Shown piece by piece: positions 17,867 to 26,938 of a stretch of 64,000 bases of DNA. Position numbers and translations under genes: made by a program. Each line of letters begins with the position of its first letter. The stretch's first letter is position 1. Under the pieces are notes generated by a model. The model was not told the origin of the DNA and made no database searches. It was given only the letters and a program-made list of their open reading frames with translations. Origin of the DNA: Rummeliibacillus sp. POC4 (GTDB lineage: Bacteria; Bacillota; Bacilli; Bacillales_A; Planococcaceae); contig NZ_QWUA01000010.1 of the NCBI RefSeq assembly GCF_003576525.1, forward strand, positions 24,961-88,960, read 5' to 3'.

Positions 17867-18946
17867 TCAAGCTTCTTTTACAACTAATGATTTCGCTTTT
17901 GAACGTTTGACATTCACAAACCATGCAATCACAATGGCAATCATTAAAACAAAACCTAAGTACCCCATTGCTGGATATACCGTGCTCACCAAAGTGATAA
18001 AGCCTACAAAACTTAGACCAAATCCACCAACACCAATTACCCAAACTACCCAATTGAAATGTTTACTTTCTGCTGGAACGATACGAACAGTAAAAGCATA
18101 AAGCATACCTACAGCTGTGTTATAAATCATTCCCAGTAAAGCAATTGACATGAGAACACCAAGAATCGGTGAAATGTTCGTTGCAAGTGTAAGCATTGGC
18201 ATATCCGAACTACCAACTTGATTTATTTTTGTGAATATTGCGACATTTATAAGCAAAATAAGAATACCTAATCCAATACCACCGTAAACTCCGCCTTTTT
18301 TTGCGATTTTCTCATCCTTTTCAAGTCCCCCCATTACAGTAAGCATTGATGCACCTGCTGCAAGATTGTAGGATACATACAATAGTGCCCCTAAAATCCA
18401 ATTAGACGACCCTGAATTTTGTTGTTTTGCTAACTGATCCATTTGTCCAGCTGTTAAATCCGTTGTAAAGATGGAATAACCAGCAATAATGACTACCAAT
18501 ACCATTAAGAAAGGTGTAATTGCACTGATCATCGCGATAATCTTCTGAACATTGAACATCAGTGTTAATATTGTTACGACTAACATCGCTAAACTACCAT
18601 ACATGGCCGGAATGCCGAATTGGTTTTCAAAAATCGAACCCGCTCCCGCAAACATAACAACAGATACTCCAAATAAGAAGAACGTGATGACAAAATCAAC
18701 TGCTGCACCTAAATACTTCCCACAAATTTGATAGACAACTTCTTTATGAGAAGTCGCATGTAAGCGACTTCCTAATGTAGTTAAATTCATGCCTAAGAAC
18801 GCAAACAATACCGTTGCAATTGCAGTTCCTATAACTCCCCACCATCCGAAACTAGTGAAAAATTGCAAGATTTCTTGTCCAGAAGCAAAGCCGGCACCGA
18901 CAATGACACCGATAAATGCTCCGGCCATTTCAAAACTCTTTTTCAT
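17867..18946 (-). CDS. YkvI-family membrane transporter
   Basis: A 359-residue integral membrane protein with about ten helices and the YkvI/APC-like signature [20 protein letters not shown] at the N-terminus, whose unwound Gly-rich helix is typical of sodium-coupled LeuT-fold carriers. It is the last gene of the operon and overlaps the racemase gene by four bases (ATGA). The context suggests uptake of an amino acid or N-acyl amino acid that feeds the pathway, but no substrate is proven for the family. Confidence 0.8.
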   Translation of the reverse strand: MKKSFEMAGAFIGVIVGAGFASGQEILQFFTSFGWWGVIGTAIATVLFAFLGMNLTTLGSRLHATSHKEVVYQICGKYLGAAVDFVITFFLFGVSVVMFAGAGSIFENQFGIPAMYGSLAMLVVTILTLMFNVQKIIAMISAITPFLMVLVVIIAGYSIFTTDLTAGQMDQLAKQQNSGSSNWILGALLYVSYNLAAGASMLTVMGGLEKDEKIAKKGGVYGGIGLGILILLINVAIFTKINQVGSSDMPMLTLATNISPILGVLMSIALLGMIYNTAVGMLYAFTVRIVPAESKHFNWVVWVIGVGGFGLSFVGFITLVSTVYPAMGYLGFVLMIAIVIAWFVNVKRSKAKSLVVKEA

Positions 18947-20073
18947 CGAACCACCTCTTTGTCTACTAAGTTATATACTTTTTTGTTGACGGTGAATTTT
19001 TCAATTCGTTCAAGGTTTGGCTCGTATCCAATTCCAGGTTCGTCTGGTACTGTAATATAACCATTTTCAACGATTACTTCAGGATCGATAATGTCACGTT
19101 CCCAATAACGTTCAGAACCTGCCGTATCGCCTGGCATGATAAAGTTAGAAAGTGTTGTAATCGCTACATTATGAGCTCGTCCAATACCAGACTCTAACAT
19201 TCCACCACACCATACAGGAATCCCTTTTGATTCACAATAATCGTGGATTTTTTTGGATTCTGTTAATCCACCGACACGACCAATTTTAATATTAATAATG
19301 CCGCAACTTCCTAGTTCAACAGCTTTGCGTGCATCTTCTAAAGAATGGATACTTTCGTCTAAACAAATAGGTGTTTTCAATTGTTTTTGCAATGTGGCAT
19401 GATCGATAATATCGTCAGAAGCAAGGGGCTGTTCGATCATTGTTAGATTAAATTCATCGAGTTGCTTTAATAACGCTGCATCTTCTAAGCTATATGCTGA
19501 ATTCGCATCCGCCATTAATGGAACATCCGGGAATCTTTCTCGAATCGCACGAATGACATCGACATCCCAACCTGGTTTGATCTTCACTTTGATACGTTTA
19601 TAGCCTTCTTTTACATATCCATCTATTAATGAAAGTAATTTTTCAACTGATTTTTGAATACCGATACTAATACCGACTTCGATTTCTTTCTTGTCTCCTC
19701 CAAGTGCTGAAGCTAATGTTTGATCTGTCCGTTTTGCATATAAGTCCCATACAGCACCCTCAAGAGCTGCTTTTGCCATATTATTTTTGCGAATGAAAGC
19801 AAATAATTCGTTGATTTCATCTGGATGTTCGATTTCTTTTCCTTTGACTAGTGGAATTAAAAAGTCTTCTAGAATGATCCAATTTGTTTTGTAAGTTTCT
19901 TCATTGTACCAAGGGGAATCAAATGCAACCGACTCTCCCCATCCTTTGTTGCCTAATTCATCTGTTGCTTCTAATAGTAGAAACTCCTTATTAACAAATG
20001 TTCCAAAGCTCGTTGTAAAAGGTGCTTTCATTTTCATTTTTAAATGTCGAATTGTGATATTTTGAATTTTCAT
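18943..20073 (-). CDS. N-succinylamino acid racemase / o-succinylbenzoate synthase family
   Basis: A 376-residue enolase-superfamily enzyme. The second-half barrel carries the catalytic KVKIKPGWD (two Lys, about residue 165), metal ligands in [10 protein letters not shown] (about 192), [10 protein letters not shown] (about 218) and CLDESIHSL (about 243), and the second base Lys in NIKIGRVGG (about 270). This is the menC/NSAR branch. Because it sits with a GNAT and an M20 hydrolase rather than with menaquinone genes, the likely reaction is racemisation of N-succinyl-D-amino acids rather than menaquinone synthesis. Confidence 0.88.
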   Translation of the reverse strand: MKIQNITIRHLKMKMKAPFTTSFGTFVNKEFLLLEATDELGNKGWGESVAFDSPWYNEETYKTNWIILEDFLIPLVKGKEIEHPDEINELFAFIRKNNMAKAALEGAVWDLYAKRTDQTLASALGGDKKEIEVGISIGIQKSVEKLLSLIDGYVKEGYKRIKVKIKPGWDVDVIRAIRERFPDVPLMADANSAYSLEDAALLKQLDEFNLTMIEQPLASDDIIDHATLQKQLKTPICLDESIHSLEDARKAVELGSCGIINIKIGRVGGLTESKKIHDYCESKGIPVWCGGMLESGIGRAHNVAITTLSNFIMPGDTAGSERYWERDIIDPEVIVENGYITVPDEPGIGYEPNLERIEKFTVNKKVYNLVDKEVVR

Positions 20074-20087
20074 CTATAAAATCCTTT

Positions 20088-20909
20088 CTATTGTGGGATA
20101 TTTAATTTAGTTTTTGGAACAAGAAGATAATAGTGAATTGGTTTATCTTGTGTTTTTACTAATTCAATCGCTGTATATCCATTTCGGAATAACGTTTTAA
20201 AAATGTTACGAGTTTTCATACGCCAATCAATCGCGACATTTAAATCTTGTTCTTTTAAGTGATTGATATCAGCAGGAACAGGTATTAGATAGGCCTCTTT
20301 ATCAAAATTCGTTATTTTCCGAAAATATTCATCATCACAATACGGTACATTCTGATCGTTATATGCCCATGACGCAAGTACAGTCGGTTTATCGTATTCT
20401 TTTTTCACAAACTGATTGACGTAATCGCTTGTGATCCACCAATCGATTTGGAATCGGTCTGAAGGTAAACCTTTGTTCAAACCATCATCCATCTTTCCAT
20501 AGCAATCTTCAATGTATGTATCGCATACGCCGTGTAATTTCGTTAAGTTTAAATAGGCATTCCTTGTTTGTAATGGATCATACGTCCATGTCATTCTTTC
20601 ATACCCAATTTTCACAGCGAGTTGTTTTTGTTGTTGTTTTAGCTCTGCCCCTATTCCAAGTTCTCGATACTCTGGGAGAATACCGAGCATATGTGAACAA
20701 AGCGAAACTTTTCCATTTTCAAAACCTGCAAAGCCATAGCTAAAACCCACAATTTTATCTCCATCAAATGCACCAATTACTGTTCCTCCATGCTTTACAG
20801 CTGTAAGTGTTTGATGTGTTGGGATGGGAGATGTACCCCAAACGGCATGTTCTAGTTGTTGTACAAGTTCCATTTCCTCATTTGTTGTTAATACTTTATA
20901 CGTAATCAT
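20088..20909 (-). CDS. GNAT acyltransferase, probable succinyl-CoA:D-amino acid N-succinyltransferase
   Basis: A 273-residue COG3375-like GNAT protein; the CoA loop region is LGILPEYRELGIGAELKQQQ. In Geobacillus kaustophilus the corresponding neighbour of NSAR was shown to be a succinyl-CoA:D-amino acid N-succinyltransferase. The gene order and 14-bp spacing to the racemase here are the same kind of arrangement, so the same first step of the pathway is inferred. It overlaps the M20 hydrolase gene by four bases. Confidence 0.8.
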   Translation of the reverse strand: MITYKVLTTNEEMELVQQLEHAVWGTSPIPTHQTLTAVKHGGTVIGAFDGDKIVGFSYGFAGFENGKVSLCSHMLGILPEYRELGIGAELKQQQKQLAVKIGYERMTWTYDPLQTRNAYLNLTKLHGVCDTYIEDCYGKMDDGLNKGLPSDRFQIDWWITSDYVNQFVKKEYDKPTVLASWAYNDQNVPYCDDEYFRKITNFDKEAYLIPVPADINHLKEQDLNVAIDWRMKTRNIFKTLFRNGYTAIELVKTQDKPIHYYLLVPKTKLNIPQ

Positions 20910-22048
20910 TTTGGTGTCACTTCTTCCTGTGCATATGTGACTGCATTCAATACAGTACGTGTTAAAATTTCAACTCCCGTAAATAGTGCATCTCTATTAA
21001 ATGTCATATTCGGGTGATGTAAACCTGGTTGTAAACCGCAACCTAGCCCAAGCATAGTTGCTTTAATATTCGTACATTTCAAGGTGTAAAAGTGGAAATC
21101 CTCACCGCCTGTTGTTACTACGGGTGGTTTCGTATTGGCTTCACCAACTGTTTCAACTATCGCTTTACGCATTAGTTGCATCGCATCCTTATCTACTTCT
21201 GCGGCTGCTATATTAGCGTCAATCTGATAGTCAATTTTAATATCATATTGTTTTTCGACACCGGCAATTGCATGTTCAAATTCCTTCATCAATGCAGTTA
21301 TACCATCGTTTTTTTGAGAGCGAGCATCGATTGAAAATTCCGCTTTTCCAGGAATAATATTTGCTGCTGAACCTGCATGGAATTTAGTCAATTTTATTGA
21401 TGATGGAATCATTGGATTGATGTGAATACTTTGCAAGGCATTTACTAAAGATGCACCAATCTCAATGGCATTTTTCCCAAGATGAGGTCGTGCACCATGT
21501 GCTTCTCTACCGTAAATCGTACCTGTTATTAATCTTGCAGCACCATGATAGATTGCTGGACTAAATGTGCCATCTTGTAATTCCTCAATCGGTCTGACAT
21601 GAACACCAAATAAGAAATCGAGGTCATCAACCAAACCTTTGTCGATTAGATGTAGCGCACCTTGTCCTTTTTCTTCTGCAGGTTGGAATAAGACCCGGAT
21701 TGTTCCATTTTCTGGGTTGTGTAATTTTTGAAGCAATAACAATGTCCCAATCGCCATGGTCATATGTCCATCATGCCCACAAGAGTGATTTGCCTTAAAG
21801 ACACCATCTACTTCTTGCCAAAGTGCATCAATATCTGTTCTAAGTCCGATAACCGGTTTACCATGCCCAATTTCTACGTACAATCCAGTTGATCCATCTA
21901 TTAAATGTGGTGAAAAACCATATGACTCTAATAGTTGTTTAATATAATTCGTTGTATTTTGTTCTTTCCAACTTATTTCTGGATGGCTATGTAGATATGT
22001 AAAGACATCTTTTAGTGTTGGAGTTATTTCCTCTAGTAATTGTTTCAT
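20906..22048 (-). CDS. M20 amidohydrolase, probable N-succinyl-L-amino acid hydrolase
   Basis: A 380-residue M20D metallopeptidase-family hydrolase with the metal site residues in NHSCGHDGHMT (about 90), QPAEEKGQGALH (about 125), FGVHVRP (about 148) and the C-terminal GGEDFHFYT...LHHPN. It would remove the succinyl group from N-succinyl-L-amino acids, the final and irreversible step of the D- to L-conversion. It is joined by four-base overlaps to both neighbours. Could instead cleave other N-acyl amino acids. Confidence 0.85.
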   Translation of the reverse strand: MKQLLEEITPTLKDVFTYLHSHPEISWKEQNTTNYIKQLLESYGFSPHLIDGSTGLYVEIGHGKPVIGLRTDIDALWQEVDGVFKANHSCGHDGHMTMAIGTLLLLQKLHNPENGTIRVLFQPAEEKGQGALHLIDKGLVDDLDFLFGVHVRPIEELQDGTFSPAIYHGAARLITGTIYGREAHGARPHLGKNAIEIGASLVNALQSIHINPMIPSSIKLTKFHAGSAANIIPGKAEFSIDARSQKNDGITALMKEFEHAIAGVEKQYDIKIDYQIDANIAAAEVDKDAMQLMRKAIVETVGEANTKPPVVTTGGEDFHFYTLKCTNIKATMLGLGCGLQPGLHHPNMTFNRDALFTGVEILTRTVLNAVTYAQEEVTPK

Positions 22049-22902
22049 TTAAAATCATCTCCATCTAAAAATAAAAAGCTACTATCAACACTATCATATT
22101 GCGCTTTATACATCTCATATTGCTCTGGCGCTTGAATCGTCATGCCTGAAACTAATGTATTCAAAAAAGAAATGACGATTGGCATGATATCAATTGTTGA
22201 CGTTTCTGCTGATCCAAGAGGAAAGTAGTAATCAGCATACCGATAAAGTGGTGCTGTCATTGCATCAGATATACCAATAATTGTAACGCCCTTGTTCTTT
22301 ATCATCCGTGTTAAATCGATTGTCTCTTTGTAGTAACGATGAAAAGATAACACAATCAATACCTCGCCTTTTTTCATATGGCTGAGTAGTTGGATAATAT
22401 CTTGTGACTGCGGTTCAATCATATAAATATCTGGTCGCAAAAGGTTTAATGTAAAACCTAACCATTGAGCAGCTGCATAAGATGAACGAAGCCCAAGTAC
22501 ATAAATCTTTTTTGCACTATGTAAAGATTGACAACTCTCTTGAAAATATTCTTTATTGATCAATTCAGATACTTCTTGTATTTTCATCGCATCATTTTGC
22601 ATGACTTTTTCATGAAAGCTACCATTTGCTTCAATTTTATTTTTTGTTGCTAAGTAGGTACCAAGTGAACTTTTGCTTTTCATAAATGAACTTCGAATAA
22701 TGGATTGCAATTCACTATAACCTGACAACTTAATCGCGTAGCAAAAGCGTATAACAGTTGTTTCACTAACTCCAACAGCTTCTCCAATTTCTTGAGCGGA
22801 TTTTAAAGCGACATCATGTGGTGATTCTAAAATATAACTTGCTACTTTTTTCTGCCCTTTTGACAGCTGTTCAAAATGTTCTTGTATCAATTGTTGATAC
22901 AT
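22045..22902 (-). CDS. MurR/RpiR-family transcriptional regulator
   Basis: A 285-residue regulator with an N-terminal RpiR helix-turn-helix (LSKGQKKVASYILESP...SAQEIGEAVGVSETTVIRFCYAIKL) and a C-terminal SIS sugar/ligand-binding domain from about residue 110. GGGGG lies nine bases before the ATG at 22902. It heads the operon and probably controls it through two operator-like repeats in its own promoter. SIS domains usually bind phosphosugars, so the ligand in an amino-acid operon is an open question. Confidence 0.88.
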   Translation of the reverse strand: MYQQLIQEHFEQLSKGQKKVASYILESPHDVALKSAQEIGEAVGVSETTVIRFCYAIKLSGYSELQSIIRSSFMKSKSSLGTYLATKNKIEANGSFHEKVMQNDAMKIQEVSELINKEYFQESCQSLHSAKKIYVLGLRSSYAAAQWLGFTLNLLRPDIYMIEPQSQDIIQLLSHMKKGEVLIVLSFHRYYKETIDLTRMIKNKGVTIIGISDAMTAPLYRYADYYFPLGSAETSTIDIMPIVISFLNTLVSGMTIQAPEQYEMYKAQYDSVDSSFLFLDGDDFK

Positions 22903-22918
22903 ATTTATAACCCCCAAA

Positions 22919-22966
22919 ATGAAGTTTATACTTTATTTCTATATATTTTTGAAGTTTTAACTTCAA
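22919..22966 (-). promoter_or_regulatory. Operon promoter with two putative RpiR operators
   Basis: Two related inverted repeats: TTGAAGTTTTAACTTCAA (22949-22966, 7-bp arms) and ATGAAGTTTATACTTTAT (22919-22936), their starts exactly 30 bp apart. On the minus strand TTGAAG can act as -35 with TATAGA 17 bp downstream as -10, so the upstream repeat would cover the -35 box. This is the expected layout for repression. Confidence 0.55.
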
Positions 22967-23329
22967 TTTGTTGTATATAACAATAGCACTTTTAATTTTT
23001 AAATTCAATAACTTTTCTGAAAATTTTATTTAATTATGTTTATTAGATGATGATTGATCAATCCCATTTAAATAAATCAAACCAAGAATATCCAAATAAT
23101 ACACCTGTATAACTACAGAAATTAGCTTATAAAACAGATGAAATAGAATACTTTGTTTATACAAAAGGAGCAAAAAAATACCCTAAAGGTCTTCAAAGTA
23201 ACCTTTAGGATATGTATTCTTCAATAACCCGCCATTCTTAATTATTTTAATGGATGGTACTAAAAAATAACTCACACTTGTTTTTTTACAAACGTATTAT
23301 AAAAAAACAAGAAATAATGGAGGGAAAAA
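22967..23329. other. Gene-free region with a broken short frame
   Basis: Contains a plus-strand frame from ATG at 23047 to TAG at 23208 interrupted by one TAA at codon 22; the second half reads LAYKTDEIEYFVYTKGAKKY. There is no ribosome binding site, so it is at most a relic. A perfect 9-bp stem CCTAAAGGT/ACCTTTAGG lies at 23182-23209. At 23219-23240 there is a 22-bp copy of the 3' end of the DNA glycosylase gene found at 24338. Confidence 0.35.
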
Positions 23330-23710
23330 ATGACAAGAAAGAAAAAACGTTCTCACTCTTGCAAACCTGGACCACCTGGACCTCGTGGACCTCAAGGATT
23401 ACGAGGTCCTCAAGGCCCACCAGGACCATCAATTCCAGTACCAATACAAACAACTAATTTATTATACTTTACTTTTTCTGATGGACAGAAACTTGTCTAT
23501 ACAAACAGTGACGGTTTGCCAGATTACGGAACAACACAAATTTTGTCACCTCTCGAAGTTTCCTATATCAATTTGTTTATTAACGGTATAATTCAACCTC
23601 AAACTGCTTATCTCGTGCAAGAAGGATCATTAACGTTGTTAACCCCAACACCTCCCGAAGAAGGAGTACCGATAACACTTCAGTTTATCCTAATTGGTGG
23701 TACATCATAA
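23330..23710 (+). CDS. Collagen-like DUF4183 protein (spore surface)
   Basis: A 126-residue protein. Residues 12-34 are collagen-like Gly-X-Y triplets ([20 protein letters not shown]), and residues 44-122 form a DUF4183 domain ([16 protein letters not shown]...[12 protein letters not shown]...LQFILIGG). Short collagen-like stalks joined to a compact tip are characteristic of exosporium or spore-surface filaments in Bacillales. A GGAGG site precedes the ATG. No signal peptide, as usual for proteins assembled from the mother cell. Convergent with a second DUF4183 gene. Confidence 0.8.
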   Translation: MTRKKKRSHSCKPGPPGPRGPQGLRGPQGPPGPSIPVPIQTTNLLYFTFSDGQKLVYTNSDGLPDYGTTQILSPLEVSYINLFINGIIQPQTAYLVQEGSLTLLTPTPPEEGVPITLQFILIGGTS

Positions 23711-23751
23711 AGAATGGCGTTTTTTATACTTAGTTTTATAGTGAATTTGAA

Positions 23752-23793
23752 AAAGACAAAAAGCTACTAAAAATAGCCTTTTGTCTTTTTTAC
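23752..23793. terminator. Bidirectional terminator between spore-surface genes
   Basis: Long stem AAAAAGACAAAAaGCTA / TAGCcTTTTGTCTTTTT with loop CTAAAAA. Runs of A and T on both sides allow termination of both convergent genes. Confidence 0.85.
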
Positions 23794-23805
23794 TTGATTC
23801 AAAAA

Positions 23806-24090
23806 CTAATTAATAACAAATTCTAGCGTAATTGGAGTGGCAGGGTCAAGAACAGCACCGCCTACAATTGTTACTGCAGTAGTTGAAATGCCTGTTAACG
23901 TATCATTTGTTTGTAGTACACCATTAACATATAAATTTACAATTGGCGGTGAAGAGGGAAATGTTGAAGTACCACCAGTATCATCAGTAAAATCTGTATT
24001 AGCAAATGTTACATCATTAGTTGCAACTGTACCTGCTCCAATTGTACTTATAAATTTTCTTGACGCTATGAACGGTTTAACGATAGCCAT
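23806..24090 (-). CDS. DUF4183 domain protein (spore surface)
   Basis: A 94-residue protein consisting almost only of a DUF4183 domain: FISTIGAGTVATNDVTFANTD, PIVNLYVNGVLQTNDT and TPITLEFVIN. It lacks the collagen-like stalk of its convergent neighbour. DUF4183 proteins occur in spore coats and exosporia of Bacillales. GGGGTGA precedes the ATG. Expression late in sporulation would be expected, although no sigma-K promoter was identified. Confidence 0.75.
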   Translation of the reverse strand: MAIVKPFIASRKFISTIGAGTVATNDVTFANTDFTDDTGGTSTFPSSPPIVNLYVNGVLQTNDTLTGISTTAVTIVGGAVLDPATPITLEFVIN

Positions 24091-24327
24091 GAATAGTCAC
24101 CCCTTTCCAAATAACTAGGACTTCTTTTGTTACATCTAATACAAAATATGAATAGTCGATTTAATACTCATAGTCTTTAGAAGATGTAAAAAGTCCTTGT
24201 ACTACAAATTATTCACGTAGTTTAATTTGGAATGGTTAAATATCTTATTTATTTTATAAGAAAATCCTCCGTATTACATATACTTCACCCTTCGGTCACA
24301 TCAATAACATCAAATGCTGGAACTACT

Positions 24328-24828
24328 TTATAAATACTCTTCAATAACCCGCCATTCTTCAACTTTCTCATCAAAAGATTTAATGTTTTTGCCGGGAATC
24401 GGACTTGTTGAAGGCATTTTTGCATTGTCAATTTGCTGTAAGAGTTCGAGTCCCATATACTTCTTGAAAACGGAATAGGCTTTGCCACCATTAAATAGGA
24501 TAATTCGAATATTCGAGTATGTTAACAATAGATTCTTAAAGTCATTCGGGATGACATTTCGAATACTAGCATCTGAGCTACCTTCTCTTTCACAAGATTG
24601 AATGGTATCCCAAAGACCGATATGGTGTTTTTTTAAAAGTTTTATTCGTTCATCATAATCTGATGGAATTTCACAATTTAGGATTTTCCCGATAATGGGC
24701 CAAAAGTGATTTCGCGGATTCCCGTAATATTGTTGTTTTTGCAGCGATAATTGACTTGGCATAGAACCTAATATCAAAACTTTTGTAGATTCATCAATGA
24801 CAGGTGGTAAAACATTTTGGATATTCAT
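24328..24828 (-). CDS. DNA-deoxyinosine glycosylase (uracil-DNA glycosylase superfamily)
   Basis: A 166-residue member of the hypoxanthine-DNA glycosylase branch of the UDG superfamily. Diagnostic N-terminal motif VLILGSMPSQLSLQKQQYYG, then NPRNHFWPIIG, GLWDTIQSCEREGSSDASI, and the C-terminal PSTSPIPGK loop. The enzyme would remove deaminated bases (hypoxanthine, possibly uracil) for base-excision repair. GAGGG is about 11 bases upstream of the ATG. The last codons of this gene are duplicated at 23219. Confidence 0.85.
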   Translation of the reverse strand: MNIQNVLPPVIDESTKVLILGSMPSQLSLQKQQYYGNPRNHFWPIIGKILNCEIPSDYDERIKLLKKHHIGLWDTIQSCEREGSSDASIRNVIPNDFKNLLLTYSNIRIILFNGGKAYSVFKKYMGLELLQQIDNAKMPSTSPIPGKNIKSFDEKVEEWRVIEEYL

Positions 24829-24891
24829 GGCTTTCTTTTCCCTCTTTTAATTATAATTATTCTCCATTATACCCTTGCTGCTCCATACCAC

Positions 24892-25509
24892 TCAAAATAA
24901 ATCAGGCGAGTTCATACTCAATATCCCACTTTTATTTAAACGTCCGATAGCAAATATACGATTTTTCATGTCAAATATAGCCCTCATCAATAAATATCCA
25001 AGTATTCCGCCCAATATGTTGAATAATAAGATTTTTATAAACATGTTATTATTTAAAGCCAAGACTAATCCAAACGATTCAAAAGCAAAACGAAGAATTT
25101 CGATTGCAATACAGCTTAGAATAACAGTAGGTACAACTTGCTTTAAGCCATTTAACTTGAACAGAATTGAAAGATAAATACCTAAAGGAATAAATAAAAG
25201 TAAATTATAAAAAATAGCAGAAGGAACATTCATTGTTGTCTTCTTATATATAAAATAATACTCGTCAAACAATCCATCTGGAACAGTAACGCGAAAATTA
25301 TATGGTTGGGTTAGTATCGGGAGTGTGATCCCTCCAAATTTTATTTGAATCAAGCTCAATACATAAAATAAAAAACTATAGAATATTATTCGTTTCGTAT
25401 TAGTCATCTTCGGTTTCCTAAAGAAATCCAAAAATATATCTATAAATATATAAAGTAGTAATAATATAAATCCCCAAGGAACAATATTGTATAGAATATG
25501 TAGAGACAT
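24892..25509 (-). CDS. VanZ-like membrane protein
   Basis: A 205-residue protein with five membrane helices. Its middle part (FYNLLLFIPLGIYLSILF...VVPTVILSCIAIEILRFAF...ILGGILGYLLMRAIF) is the VanZ-like pattern, in which conserved acidic and Asn residues lie between helices. VanZ proteins give low-level teicoplanin resistance in enterococci, but most homologues are uncharacterised. GGAGGAAA precedes the ATG. First of a run of four small minus-strand membrane genes. Confidence 0.8.
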   Translation of the reverse strand: MSLHILYNIVPWGFILLLLYIFIDIFLDFFRKPKMTNTKRIIFYSFLFYVLSLIQIKFGGITLPILTQPYNFRVTVPDGLFDEYYFIYKKTTMNVPSAIFYNLLLFIPLGIYLSILFKLNGLKQVVPTVILSCIAIEILRFAFESFGLVLALNNNMFIKILLFNILGGILGYLLMRAIFDMKNRIFAIGRLNKSGILSMNSPDLF

Positions 25510-25589
25510 CTACTATTTCCTCCATATTTTTAATTAGTGGTTTGTAAACCTTATGCTGCTAAATAATGTTTCGAAAGCACTAACACTCA

Positions 25590-26009
25590 TTACTTTATAC
25601 TGTTATCAACCTCAATTTGTGGATTTTTACTTTTTAGAAAAGATACGAATTTTTGTTTATCCTTAGGAGAAACAAGTGCCATTCCGAATTCAGAGCTATA
25701 AATGATTTCAAGCCTATCCATCGAAAGTGCGGAAGATGCTAACGGATTTTTTGTTTTTGTTATTTTTTTAATATCTTTTATTGGCACTTTCTTTTTTATA
25801 GGACCATTTCGGATGATTAGTAATTCGCTATTTACGGTGTATCCTGTAGTAAACCAACTCCAAGCTAACAGGATTGCTAAAGGAATCGTGAAAAAAAGTG
25901 CTTCATAGTCTCTTCCTATAAAAATGGGAGTTAAACAAGCAATTATACAACCCCAATTGATAGGATATATCCATAAATCTTTTTTGATGGAAAATACATT
26001 AAAATCCAC
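25590..26009 (-). CDS. Bacterial PH-domain membrane protein
   Basis: A 139-residue protein with two N-terminal membrane helices (about residues 15-50) followed by a bacterial pleckstrin-homology-like domain (YTVNSELLIIRNGPIKKKVPIKDIKKITKTKNPLASSALSMDRLEI). The serine-rich SSALSMDR motif is typical of the YdbT/bPH group. It starts at a GTG with an unusually close GGGAAG, so the exact start is uncertain. Confidence 0.75.
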   Translation of the reverse strand: MDFNVFSIKKDLWIYPINWGCIIACLTPIFIGRDYEALFFTIPLAILLAWSWFTTGYTVNSELLIIRNGPIKKKVPIKDIKKITKTKNPLASSALSMDRLEIIYSSEFGMALVSPKDKQKFVSFLKSKNPQIEVDNSIK

Positions 26010-26095
26010 CTTCCCTAATAATTAGATGCGAATAAAACGACATATCTTTGTTTGTAATGGTTGCAAGAAATTCGGCTGAAATCATTAAGCTACCT

Positions 26096-26362
26096 TTATT
26101 TTGTAACTCTATTTACAATACCACCCACTATTGTTCCTACGAGAATAGAGGCTCCAATAAATCCATAACCCATACCACTCCAACCTCCTACAAACAAGCT
26201 AATAATAACAATACCTATGCTTATTATCAGAAGCGCATAAAAACCAATCCTAAGGTACTTATCTTTCTTCTCTGGAATTGATTTTTTTAAAAATATTGAT
26301 GCAACAACCAAAAGTGCAGTTACTCCTAACGCAATATAAATAAAAATTCCGAAACCTTCCAT
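26096..26362 (-). CDS. Small membrane protein, YesK-like
   Basis: An 88-residue protein with three helices: GIFIYIALGVTALLVVASIF, a basic loop KKSIPEKKDKYLR, then two hydrophobic stretches with a Gly-rich turn GGWSGMGYGF. The pattern resembles the YesK family of Bacillus, whose function is unknown. A GGGGAG site precedes the ATG. Assignment to the family is tentative. Confidence 0.55.
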   Translation of the reverse strand: MEGFGIFIYIALGVTALLVVASIFLKKSIPEKKDKYLRIGFYALLIISIGIVIISLFVGGWSGMGYGFIGASILVGTIVGGIVNRVTK

Positions 26363-26444
26363 TTTTACACATCTCCCCTGCCATATTCATAGAATCTATC
26401 TATAGTTATATCCTTCAAAAAGCAAAAATGTGTAAGAAAATGGA

Positions 26445-26633
26445 TTACTTTTTCCTTTGTTTAAATATTATATCTTCAAAGATGAAGATTAAGACAGCCA
26501 TTAAAATTAATAAATAAAATCCTTGGGCGTTGTGTTTTAGTATGACAGTATACATTCCTATTGGGCATAATAAAATAATTATTATCCAAACGATAATGGA
26601 ATTACCTAAAAATTTCTTTGATAGAAAGTTCAT
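26445..26633 (-). CDS. Small two-helix membrane protein
   Basis: A 62-residue protein with two membrane helices and a basic C-terminus (FKQRKK). An AGAGGGGG site stands before the ATG, supporting a genuine gene. Family not recognised. Lies 80 bp downstream of the YesK-like gene in the same direction and may be cotranscribed. Confidence 0.55.
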   Translation of the reverse strand: MNFLSKKFLGNSIIVWIIIILLCPIGMYTVILKHNAQGFYLLILMAVLIFIFEDIIFKQRKK

Positions 26634-26881
26634 AAATTCCCCCTCTATGATTTTTCAGTTTGTTTTTGTGTTGTTTACAATCTCAATTTTAAACCAGTGT
26701 TTTGTAGAATAAATAATCGTAATAATAATTCAATACCATTTTACAATATCCACCCTTATTATATCATGTAAATTGTATGAATTTCCAAATTATTGTAATT
26801 AATACTTCTATTAAAAAGGACTTTATTTTTCTTTGTAATTCTCTTGCACAGTTGCTACTTCTACAAATTTTTACACTAAAA
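26634..26881. other. Gene-free region
   Basis: AT-rich spacer upstream of the two-helix protein gene. A TTTTACA...TATATCATG stretch near 26740-26766 may hold a promoter, but nothing firm could be called. Confidence 0.3.
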
Positions 26882-26918
26882 AATCCACAGACTGGATTTA
26901 AGACCAGTCTGTGGATTA
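26882..26918 (-). terminator. Strong intrinsic terminator
   Basis: Perfect 14-bp stem AATCCACAGACTGG / CCAGTCTGTGGATT with loop ATTTAAGA, followed on the minus strand by TTTTTTAG. It ends the transcript of the helical protein at 26939-27319. Confidence 0.9.
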
Positions 26919-26938
26919 GGATTAACAATTTAAATCGT

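Noticed and set aside
23047..23208. Plus-strand 53-codon frame with one internal TAA
   Set aside because: No ribosome site and no recognisable similarity; too short to call a pseudogene with confidence, so it is only mentioned in the gap entry.
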